64,000 nt of DNA, taken from contig NC_072467.1 of the NCBI RefSeq assembly GCF_027596085.1, forward strand, positions 27,937,582 to 28,001,581, read 5' to 3'. Of the stretch, positions 19,440 to 29,700 are shown in pieces. The position numbers and the translations under genes were made by a program. How positions within the stretch are numbered: the first letter of the stretch is position 1; each line of letters begins with the position of its first letter. The stretch is from Anoplopoma fimbria. Lineage: Eukaryota > Chordata > Actinopteri > Perciformes > Anoplopomatidae. The notes under the pieces were generated by a model. It saw only the letters and a program-made list of their open reading frames with translations, was not told the origin of the DNA and searched no databases.

Positions 19440-21072
19440 CTACTCAATGTGATTGACAGGAGAGATGATCAGAGTTTTAGAGTTGACATTTCGGCCGATA
19501 ATACCAGGACGAAAGAATGGGTAGAGTTTCTCAGTGAAGGAGCATCCGGTAAAGGAGTAGATAAGAGCTGCAGCATCAACGTCATAGAAGGAGACCAGAC
19601 CCTCCTCATAATCCACAAACACCCCCACCTTCTCAGGCCGAGACTTCAGAGAGAGACTGATATCAGGGTCAGCAAGAGCTTTGTAACTATTCCAACTACA
19701 CAAACATATTGACCAGTAACCGTTCTCCGGGCTCATTGTGTTTGTTCCCTTCCTGTTGACAGACTCTCTGACCACTCCTAAAGTCCAGCTATTATTCCCT
19801 TTAACCTGAACCTCGTAGTAAAATCTTCCTGAAGAAAAACTCTGCTTTGCTAAGACACTAACATAAGTATCAAATCTCTTTGGATTGTCTGGGAGATTCT
19901 TCTTTACATCACGATGTTTAACTTGTTTTCCATCATCAGACAGGATGAGTTTGGGATAAGCTGTATCAGGATCGAGTGTCACATCCACTGCAGACTGCTG
20001 GACTCTCTTCAGCTTGGCCTCAAACAGCTTCTTCATCTGTTCACTGGGCATCTTCTCCAGCTGGTTCACAGCTTCCCTAACAGTCCCCTCATATAGTGGA
20101 CTGACTCTGACTCCTGTCCAGTCCTTGGTGGGTGGAGCAGCTTTAAGGGACATGAAGCTTTGTAGGAGGTGGAGGTGGTCTTCAGAGCGTGAGAGCTGCT
20201 CTCTCCACCTCAGTGCTTTTCTTCTTCAGCTCACAGATTTCCTGTTCCAGCTCTTTGATGAAGCCTTCAGCCTGTTTCTCTGTCTTTCTCTTCTTCTCTT
20301 TGATCGTGTGGATGAACTCGGCCTGGCTTCTCTCAACAGACTCCTTCAGAGCGGTGAAGACCTGAACACCATCTGCTATCTCTCTGTCTGCATCTTTCTC
20401 ACTGAGCTCCACGGAGTGTTTGATCTCCTTTATCTTCAGTCGTCTCTTCTGGATCATCTGCTGGATTTCAGCCTCCAGCTCGGCCTTCTTTCCTTCCAAT
20501 TCTTCTTTCAGAGGAACAACATCATGTGTCTTGTGGTCTGAATAAGTGCAGAGCATGCAGACACACATCTGGTCGGTCTTACAGAACAGCTCCAGCAGTT
20601 TATCGTGCTCCGTACACATCCTGCCTTCCAGGTTCTCCACAGGGTCGATCAGCTGATGTCTTTTCAGACCTGACATTATCAGATGAGGCTCCAGGTGAGT
20701 CTCACAGTAGGAGACCAGACACACCAGGCAGGACTTCATGGCCTTCAGTTTGGTTCCAGTGCAGACGTCACAGGGAACTTCTCCTGGTTTATCAGCTTGT
20801 TGCTCTGAGCTGCTGCTGGATTTCCGTTGAGCTGACTGTCTAAAGAAAGCAACCATCTCAGAGATGAAAGTATTGATCTGCAGCTCAGGTCTGATGTTAA
20901 AAACCTTTTTACAGTTGGGACACTGACACTGGACCTTAACGTCCCAGTGTTGAGTGATGCAGGTTTTACAGAAGTTGTGTCCACATGGTGTGCTGACTGG
21001 ATCAGTGAACACATCCAGACAGATGGAGCACAGAAACTGATCTTCAGTCAGCAGACAGCCGGCAGCAGACAT
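19440..21072 (-). pseudogene. TRIM-family gene, copy 2, frameshifted before PRY-SPRY
   Basis: Frame 1, 21072-20182, gives 296 aa: RING (C15-C54), B-box 1 starting CDVC...CLVC...CETH, B-box 2 (MCTEH...MCVCMLC...DHKTH) and coiled coil, then a stop soon after STEVE. Frame 2, about 20206-19440, carries on with the PRY-SPRY (LDPDTA, YYEVQVKG, VDYEEG, end NHIE) without any stop. Compared with copy 1, AC is replaced by AGAGCA near 20195-20205, a net +4 nt. All zinc ligands are present in the RING and B-boxes. Since the second frame is fully open, the shift is either recent or an assembly error; a truncated RING/B-box/coiled-coil protein lacking the substrate-binding domain is the literal product. 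Confidence 0.8.
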
Positions 21073-21440
21073 GTCTACACTCTGAGGACAAAAAGTGTGA
21101 CAAAAACAAAACTGTTAATACATATCATTTTATTGTTTGTTTAATAAAATAAAAATATCATCAGTGGAATAAAAGAAGAGTCACCCTGAATGATTTTGTA
21201 TATTGCAAACAACTGACATCCAAGTATGAACAAAAAAAATGGCGCAATGCAAAGAACTGCTGGGGTTATCGATACAATTCAAGCCACAATCTTTACGTAT
21301 TCAGCGTCTCATTTACAACTGATTCTCAGCTCATTGGGCTGCAACTGCAGGAGAGCTGTGGTATTTCTATGAGATCCAAAACTCAGATAATAAGTGATAA
21401 CACGGTGATCTCAACGCCAAAACATTTACTTTGGCTACCT

Positions 21441-21541
21441 GGAAAAAAGATGACTCACACATATTATACTTTGTTAGCAATAATTTGAAAAATAGTCATC
21501 TTTTTTCAAATTATTGCTAAAAAAGTATAATATGTGTGACC
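21441..21541. repeat. Compound inverted repeat (hairpin) in TRIM copy 2 intron
   Basis: CACACATATTATACTTT at 21456-21472 pairs with AAAGTATAATATGTGTG near 21522-21538; GCAATAATTTGAAAAA pairs with TTTTTTCAAATTATTGC; and GAAAAAAGATGACT at 21442-21455 pairs with AGTCATCTTTTTTC at 21494-21507. The arms can therefore fold in two competing ways. No target duplication was recognised. Confidence 0.85.
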
Positions 21542-21686
21542 TACGAAATACTGGAGAAACAAATGTGATTGGTTTGCAGTGCAGAGTGTTAGCTGGTGTT
21601 ATTTGACGTTCACTATTTAAATTTACCTGAAAAATTTACATTTAATTCAACTGGGGCCAACTTGAAGAGAGAGTATTATCATCGCC

Positions 21687-21978
21687 ATGTTTTTTTTTGC
21701 AACCAGTGAACAGGAAGTGACCATATATGGACTGAGGAGGAGTGACGTAGAGACGCCGTATACGTCTCTGGTGTCGACCTGTCAATCAGTGTGTAGCCCC
21801 GCCCTAAAGCATCCCCTGCTTTATGGTCTGTTTGACTCTAAATGGAGCATCATTTACTAAATGAACATCATGCTGTATTGAAGAAGACTTGAAACTAGAG
21901 ATTGAGACCATAAACTCATGTTTACAATGTTTACTGAGGGAATAAATCAAGAGAGAAGTAGAGTCATTTTTCAAGCAT
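21687..21978 (-). mobile_element. Dispersed repeat family B, partial copy
   Basis: Runs from 'TTTGCAACCAGTGAACAGG' through GAGACGCCGTATACGTCTC to 'AGAGAAGTAGAGTCATTTT'. Orientation is set relative to the full copy at 59140-59555. Confidence 0.85.
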
Positions 21979-22742
21979 CCCTATTCCTGAGGACAAAGAG
22001 AAGCATCCAATTGTAATCAACAATTTAAAGAAACATTTACTTGATATTTTAGTTCTAGTCGTAGTAAATGCATATATCTTATAATCTGTATTTAAACAAT
22101 CTGAGTTCATAAAAGTCATGTCTAGTTAATTTCATGATAGTTAACTCTTTCTGCAATTCTTCAGTTTGCTGCCATATAACCACAGCACAGGACCACAGAG
22201 GTTTTCTTGTCTCTAACACAGGACGCTCATTCATTTATTATGCATATAGGTACTCATACAAACTCAGTTAAACAAAACTGTCCTGAAAGTAACTTCCTGT
22301 CTGAGTAGAGTAGAAACCACAGTAACTATGATCATAAATACTGAATGAAGGCAGCAGTCAACAGTGAACTTTTAAAAGCAATGACAGAACGTATCAGATA
22401 TTGTTCTCTGTATTTGGTACAGTACAACATCAGACAACATCAGATTCAGAAACTGTTAACTGTTTACAAGGAATGTGGCTAGGTGATAGTTGCGTAACAG
22501 TAGACACAGTGCAGTATAGGACATAATAAGAAAATAGAAAATATGAAAATGTACAATAAATTATGAACAAACAAATGAGAGTACATTAAAACAAGTATAT
22601 TGAGTAAATTAATCTCAGCTATGCTAGTTAGCTTGTCAGCTTAGTCTCTGGTGCTTTTCTCTTTGTTATGGATTCTGGGTTTAACTAACTGTTGACCAAA
22701 CATTAAGTGTCTCTGGAGAACAGAGTACTCACCAGAGATCCT

Positions 22743-22830
22743 GCTGTGTTGTTGAGAGAAACCTGCTGGTTCAGTAGAATGTTTCTTCAGGGAGAAACAG
22801 AGAGACTTCTCGACTTCTGCTCTGCTGTCA
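22743..22830 (-). other. Non-coding first exon of TRIM copy 2 (approximate 5' end)
   Basis: Same CTGCT...CTCTG-type exon end and GTGAGTAC donor as copy 1; the homology extends upstream through the promoter to about 22890. Confidence 0.5.
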
Positions 22831-22836
22831 TCAGAC

Positions 22837-22855
22837 AAACTTTCACTTTCATTTC
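22837..22855 (-). promoter_or_regulatory. Interferon-stimulated response-like element, TRIM copy 2
   Basis: Minus strand GAAATGAAAGTGAAAGTTT has three GAAA words at 6-bp spacing, fitting GAAANNGAAA cores bound by IRF factors. It lies about 95 bp upstream of the first-exon donor, where a promoter is expected. Interferon inducibility is inferred. Confidence 0.65.
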
Positions 22856-23084
22856 AGGAGAAGTGACTCACTCCTCCTCTTTCAGTGTATCTGATGGTTA
22901 CATTAGTAACCCTGGTTCTCTGTAGGACCTTTTCAACTGAGGAGGGGTGAGTTAAAGTTAGTGTAAAAGCTTTTATCTGGTCCTGAATCAGTCTCAGTTT
23001 ATCCTCTATAGACCTCCATCAGTAAACCAGACCATCAGAGAGAAGATCCTCTGTTTCTATAAAGTTATTCACCAGAATCCGACA

Positions 23085-23238
23085 AACCCAGATCCAGCAG
23101 AGACCAGTCCACCGTGGACAGACCCAGATCCAGCAGAGACCAGTCCACCGTGGACAGACCCAGATCCAGCAGAGACCAGTCCACCGTGGACAGACCCAGA
23201 TCCAGCAGAGACCAGTCCACTGGACAGACCCAGATCCG
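23085..23238 (+). repeat. 36-bp minisatellite, array 1
   Basis: About four tandem 36-bp units starting CAGACCCAGATCCAGCAGAG and ending CCGTGGA. The array and about 110 bp of upstream sequence recur at 26975-27335. Confidence 0.93.
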
Positions 23239-23310
23239 GCTTCACTGCAGCCTTCGACCTGCAGTCGGAGCTTCGGAGGGAGGAGGAGAGCTCAGCTCCC
23301 GGCAGCAGCA

Positions 23311-23410
23311 GCTTCTCCTCCTCCCTCTTCCTCCTCCTCTTCCTCCTCCTCCTCCTCCTCCTCCTCCTCCTCCTCCTCCTCCTCCTCCTCCTCCTCCTCC
23401 TCCTCGTCCT
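23311..23410. repeat. (CTC)n microsatellite
   Basis: About 100 bp of CTC/TTC units; encodes nothing recognisable. Confidence 0.93.
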
Positions 23411-24319
23411 CCTCCAGGAGCAGACCTGCAGACTCCCATATTGTACGAGCCAGTCTGCAAATTCTTAGGAGCCGGAGGCCCCTCTTGTAAAAGTACACAT
23501 CATATAGAATAATATATATTAGATTATTTTGTCATAATTATTGATGCATCAATGTTTCATTTTAATTATTCTATATGCTTGTTGTAAATTATTTTCTGTT
23601 GTATTATTTTCTAAATATTGTTAGCTTATTCTTTTATTTTTTTTATTAATTTATTTTCCCTTTTGATTGTATTATTATGCTTCTTGACCTCACCAGTCAA
23701 ATTTCTACTTTTTAATCATCAGGATTTTATGCAGTCTTATGTGTGCACAATAAAAAGGATAATTATATATTATTATTATATTTTATTTTATTCATCTGAA
23801 TCTGAAAAGTAAGTTAAGTCATCAAAAAGTATTATATATATTTCCCTCTTAAATGTAGTGGAGTAGAAAGTTAGAGTCCCTCACATTTGTACAAGAGTAA
23901 ATGTGCTTCCAGAAGAACGGAGATTCTTTTCTTTAGAGGAAACAAAGTCTTTGTGTTTTAGTTTCTCGGTGTTGAAGTGTCAGAAAACAACTGTGTTATG
24001 TTTCTGTGAATCCTGAATACAGAAGATGTTCACGAAAGAAAGTGAATAACAATCTTTATAGTCAATGTAAACTTAGTTAGATAAGTTATTTTTCATGATG
24101 AACATTGTGTTCCCATGAGCAGGCTTTACTCAGAGAACATGTAAACCTTGTTTACACTCTTACATGGCAACATCTGAGACTGCAATAATCTCTCAATGTT
24201 CAAATCAGAAATCAAAACTCTTCAAAACTGCTTTTAATGTCTGACTAATGCTGTGTGTTTTAAGTTTTAACTTTTAAATGCTGTTTTTAAAATGTCTGTA
24301 AAGCGTCTTTGAGTATTTG

Positions 24320-24321
<2 letters not shown>

Positions 24322-24380
<59 letters not shown>
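24322..24380. repeat. (ATT)n microsatellite
   Basis: About 20 uninterrupted units. Confidence 0.95.
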
Positions 24381-24381
<1 letters not shown>

Positions 24382-24509
24382 ATGTTCTGCCATTTGATTG
24401 CTAAAAAATGAAGCTACTCAAAAGTCTGTAAAAGATGTTAAAAAAATGGAAAAGTTTCTGCATTTTATTATGATTTATTTCATTTGTACAGATGAAAACT
24501 GCAATTATT

Positions 24510-24690
24510 GTTTTCGTAGTAATCTGCCTCTGCACTATACTTTTGCTCTGGTTTATGCTTTAAGATGCTTGTTTAAGAAAGGAGATGCACTTATGACTTC
24601 TGGTGACTAGTAGTTCTCTTGAATACCTATGTTGAACACACTTCCTGTAAGTCTCTTTGGATAAAAGCGTCTGCTAAATGACTGTAATGT
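24510..24690 (-). mobile_element. Dispersed ATTACA element, copy C (reversed)
   Basis: Reverse-complement match to copies A and B (words 'GTAAGTC', 'AAAAGCGTCTGCTAAATGAC'). Its terminal ATTACA words open directly into the long ATGTA array. Confidence 0.7.
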
Positions 24691-25195
24691 AATGTAATGT
24701 AATGTAATGTAATGTAATAATGTAATGTAATGTAATGTAATGTAATGTAATGTAATGTAATGTAATGTAATGTAATAAATGTAATATAATGTAATGTAAT
24801 GTAATGTAATAATGTAATGTAATAATGTAATGTAATAATGTAATGTAATGTAATAATGTAATGTAATGTAATGTAATGTAATGTAATGTAATGTAATAAT
24901 GTAATAATGTAATGTAATGTAATGTAATGTAATAATGTAATGTAATAAATGTAATAAATGTAATAATGTAATGTAATAATGTAATAATGTAATGTAATGT
25001 AATGTAATGTAATGTAATGTAATAATGTAATGTAATAATGTAATGTAATGTAATGTAATGTAATAATGTAATGTAATAATGTAATAATGTAATAATGTAA
25101 TGTAATATAATGTAATGTAATAATGTAATATGTAATGTAATAATATAAATGTAATGTAATATAATGTAATGTAATAATGTAATATAATGTAAAAC
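24683..25195. repeat. TAATG pentanucleotide / TAATAATG octamer array
   Basis: About 510 bp of TGTAA units mixed with TGTAATAA and occasional TGTAATAAA variants, continuous with the terminus of element copy C. Confidence 0.95.
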
Positions 25196-25438
25196 TGAAT
25201 TGGAACTTCTTTAGAAAAGGAGTACTTTTCTCTGGAAGCCTCCATTTACAAACACACATACTACTATAATGGTATTCATAGATGTAGCATCTCTTAAACA
25301 GATCTATGAATACATCATAGTATTATGTGTAATAATATAGATCCTCTCTGCTCCTCTGACTGCCTCTGCAGGAGGAGGTGTTGTCTGAGGAGCTGCAGGT
25401 TCCTCCCGGAGTCCCTGAACGCACCGCGGGGTCCGGGG

Positions 25439-25570
25439 TATTTAACATTCTACCCCGGACAGCACAGCCCATTCAGCCTGCATGAATACGGAGAGGCAGA
25501 GGACAGCAGCACTGGGAGCACTGGGAGCACTGGGAGCACTGGGAGCACTGGGAGGACACACTGGCTGGAC
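25439..25570 (+). promoter_or_regulatory. slc7a10: slc7a10 core promoter and 5' leader with overlapping uORF
   Basis: TATTTAA at 25439-25445 in GC-rich sequence is a TATA-like box, placing transcription start near 25470. An upstream ATG at 25482 opens a 41-codon frame ending at 25607 that overlaps the main start (25571) out of frame. Five tandem 9-bp units (ACTGGGAGC) fill 25508-25553. Start-site position is inferred. Confidence 0.45.
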
Positions 25571-26696
25571 ATGGATGGACAGGACGGCAGCGGCGGCACC
25601 TGCGTGACGCACAGCAAGAGGAGGAAGAAGGAGGAGGAGGAGGAGGAGGAAGAGGAGGAAGAGGAGGAGGAGGAGGAGAAAAGCCCCGACAGGGTGACGC
25701 TGAAGAAGGAGATCGGGTTGCTGAGCGCCTGCACCATCATCATAGGTAAAAACAAGAGAGAGAGAGAGAGAGAGACACTGTGTTCCTGCAGAGACATGAA
25801 ATACAAAGTATCCCTGCAGGACCTGATCCTGACCCCCTGTTAGAGTCCAGGTTCCTCCAGAACACTGGTTCTCAAATGGGGGTACTTGAAGGCTCTCCAG
25901 GGGGTATGTGAGATTTTTAAAAAATATATTTAAAATTAGCATCCATTCAAAAATCCTTGTTATTTAATAAATATTCAATAAAATATAAGTGTAAGTTCAT
26001 GAACTGAATTCAATGCAACAATGCAGTCGTCAGTGTTGACAGTTTGATAATCAGACACTGATGGCAGAGCGCTGTGTGTTACATCTTTATTCAACCAGAG
26101 ATGCTTTGCGCTGGTTAGGGGGTACTTTACATTACATTACATTACATTACATTACATTACAGTCATTTAGCAGACGCTTTTATCCAAAGCGACTTACAGG
26201 AAGTGTCTTCAACATAGGTATTCAAGAGAACTACTAGTCACCAGAAGTCATAAGTGCATCTCCTTTCTTAAACAAGCATCTTAAAGCAGAAACCAGAGCA
26301 AAAGTATAGTGCAGAGGCAAATTACTACGAAAACAATAAGTGCAACAAACTACTACGAATAGGATAAGTGCAGTAAACAAATACGAATTCAATAAGTGCA
26401 GCGAACTGATACGAATGCAATAAGTGCTACGAGGAAGGCTACATGGCTAAAAAAGTATTTCACAGAGGGTACATCACTGAAAAGAGGTTGAGAACCGCTG
26501 CTCCAGAGGACCAACACTATACACTTTGGTTTTTTGTGTCTTTGCTCGTCTGAAATCTCCATGTTTGTTTGCATGTTCACATCCAGACTGAGGTGGAAGT
26601 GCTTACGTGGCTAAAATGATGTGAAGTCCAGAAGCAGTCTGGTGGTCAAGCAGAAGAACATTGTCTGCTGGAGCAGAATGGCCAGAAGGGAGATTT

Positions 26697-26783
<87 letters not shown>

Positions 26784-29700
26784 AGAACACCAGCAGCATC
26801 ACTCTGCTCTTAAGATAACTGTGGTGGCTTATTGATGTTAAGTTCACTTTGCAGGAGGGCGATGGAGAACCAGCTGGTTTCCCAAACTTCAGACCCAAAA
26901 GTCACCTTTTTTCCACCGCATGTTTTTAAATTAGTCTAAAACAAAACTACATAGGTTCAACTTTTAATTTTTATCTGGTCCTGAACCAGTCTCAGGTTAG
27001 TCCTGATCCTCTATAGACCTCCATCAGTAAACAGACCATCAGAGAGAAGATCGTCTGTTTCTATAAAGTTATTCTTAAAGCTCGTCATCGGAGCCACCGG
27101 GTCGGATTCTGGAGAAACCAGATGAAATCATGAAGGTTCACCAGAAACTCCTTCAGACCAGACAGCAGAGACCAGTCCAGCAGACCCAGACCAGAGACCA
27201 GTCCACCGTGGACAGACCCAGATCCAGCAGAGACCAGTCCACCGTGGACAGACCCAGATCCAGCAGAGACCAGTCCACCGTGGACAGACCCAGATCCAGC
27301 AGAGACCAGTCCACCGTGGACGGACCCAGATCCATCTTCCCTGCAGCAGGTGTTCCCATCAGTCACACCATCACAGTGACCCTCTTGAGGTCTGACCTCC
27401 GGGGTTTTTGGGTGCAGGTTTTGGCTAACTGGACCTCCTTCTCCCTCTCGACTAAGCCCTTGTTGCTCGCTTTGAGGTGGACTTTTTTTTGTTTGTTTGT
27501 GAAAAGACAAGAGAAAGGTCCTGTGTGCAGAATGCTGAAGCACCTTTCCATTCAGAGGGAGCAGCGAGTGAACAAGCTGCTGCTCCAGGATCAGCGTCAA
27601 GAGACATTTTCTGGAAAAATCCTTAAGATTTCACACTGGGTTCATTTACAATTTATATTTCTATAGACACAAAGGATTTGTGCTTTGAGTTTGGATGTGT
27701 CTGACATTCCACATTAACACGCTCTTTTTAGAATGTGTGCATAGTTACATGTTTGTGTGCACACAATGGAGAAATGGGTATTTTTATGGGAATGTGCAGA
27801 AATAGAAACATTGCACTACTTACATAATTGGGCCATCAGCTCAATGGCTTAAGTGTTACCTTAAGACGTTTTTATTGCCACTTTAAAGTGAACTGCACGT
27901 CTTTTTGTAGCCCTTAATCTGCACTCCACAATCTGTTTTTCTTTCTCTTTGCGTGTCACTTTCAGGAAGCTGCAGGATGCAGAAGGTGAGTCGGTCACTT
28001 CCCACCTCTGCAGCCCCGAGTGGATAATTTATGTCTGGTTATGTAATGGCCGTCTGTGCCACTTGGCTGCCTTCTGCCGCGCTACTGGTAGCGCTGTAGT
28101 CTGAATGTGTCGGATCTGCTGGTACTCCACACTGCATACTGAGGCTCCGGGCTGAGTGATGGCCTTTACCTCCTTCTCTAACTCACTCCGTTATAGAGCT
28201 CTTTGTGTTTTAATGTCCTCTGTATAAACTCAGAGGGGAACAGTTTGGATTGTGCAGACTGAGGTCTCTCAACGGGTCACTGCTGTTTTTAAGGAGCTGC
28301 AGCAGAAATGCTGGAGATGTTCTGGGTGATGCATACCATGAGAAAAAAAAACTCCCAAACGAGTCCCATGTGCTGTGTGGGCATGCTAATGTGGGAAAAT
28401 GTTTGCATTGAATGTGCAAAGTTCTTGGGCTGGATTAAAGTTTATTCTTATCCTCACCTGCTGTTAGGTTCTTTAGAATAAATAAAGAATATGCATTAAG
28501 TGAGGCATTATGAAGCCTTGAGTTGGGCGATTTTGCTGTTGCTGTCTTGGCATACTGCCGTCGCCATGTTCTCTTTTTGCAGCTGATAAAAGGAAGTGAC
28601 CATATATGGACTGAGGAGGAGTGACGTAGAGACGCCGTATACGTCTCTGGTGTGGACCTGTCAATCAGTGTGTAGCCCCGCCCTAAAGCATCCCCTGCTT
28701 TATGGTCTGTTTGACTCTAAATGGAGCATCATTTACTAAATGAACATCATGCTGTATTGAAGAAGACTTGAAACTAGAGATTGAGACCATAAACTCATGT
28801 TTACAATGTTTACTGAGGGAATAAATCAAGAGAGAAGTAGAGTCATTTTCTCATAGACTTCTATACAACCAGAGGAGTCGCCCCCTGGTGGACAGCAGAG
28901 AGAATGCAGCTTTAACACATGAAGCATTGACTTCACTCTGCAGAACCAGAGGATGTCTCAAGTCCTACACAAATTGTTATGCACTTTGCATTTATTTCTT
29001 TTAAATAAGCAAAATAATCGAGTAATAAACTGATTCAGTGTCTTCTGCTGTCAGGAAAATGAAGAGTTCATTTTCATATTTCTTACCTCCAGCTCTGGAG
29101 CGTTGCATCATACCACATCATTTTCATCAGCATCGGCTTTTACATTTTTTTTCAGTAAAATTGAAAAATTCAAACAAATTATTTTCCCAGGCAACTGTGC
29201 AAATCACTTCTGCTGGTTCGACGTGATTGAAGGCTCCAGAACAGTTTTTAAATGGTACTGGAGGTGTTTCAGTGGAACTTTGAGGTCTTATTCATGAACA
29301 TTTTTAAGTAGAAAATATTTAAAAAAAAATAGATTCAATATAAAAGTATTGCTTTTCCTTAATAAAAATGATCATGATTATAAATGAATCATTTAAAAGA
29401 TCTTGACAGTTCCAAAATGAATGTTTTGTTTATCTCTGTGGAAGATGGCTGACATTTTGTTCCTACTGGTGTTAAAATGTAATGTCCGTGATTTATCAGG
29501 ATAACAAGTGGAGGCTATGTTGTATTTAATAAACAGAAATGGAACAACTCTCACTACCTTCTTCCTCCTCTCCACAGGGAACATCATCGGCTCCGGGATC
29601 TTCATCTCTCCAAAGGGGGTCCTGGAGCACTCGGGCTCGGTGGGCGTGGCGTTGGTGGTTTGGTTACTGGGCGGATGCATCGCTGCCTTGGGCTCGCTCT

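Larger units (their letters stand above)
22900..25430. other. Repeat-rich intergenic DNA, TRIM copy 2 to slc7a10
   Basis: No exon supported. It contains a 36-bp minisatellite, a CTC microsatellite, an ATT microsatellite, a reversed ATTACA element and its ATGTA array. The apparent Pro-, Glu- and Tyr/His-rich reading frames come from these repeats. Confidence 0.7.

Noticed and set aside
23114..23512. Poly-Pro open frame and its Glu/Gly counterparts
   Set aside because: Artefact of the CTC microsatellite plus the 36-bp minisatellite.
24607..25259. Long Tyr/Ile/Thr/Leu/His open frames over 200 codons
   Set aside because: All frames stay open because the ATGTA array lacks stops on the minus strand; no gene signal.
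25325..25570. N-terminal extension of slc7a10 from an in-frame ATG at 25325
   Set aside because: Would lie upstream of the TATA-like box and give an 82-residue extension unlike the family; the ATG at 25571 gives the expected length.
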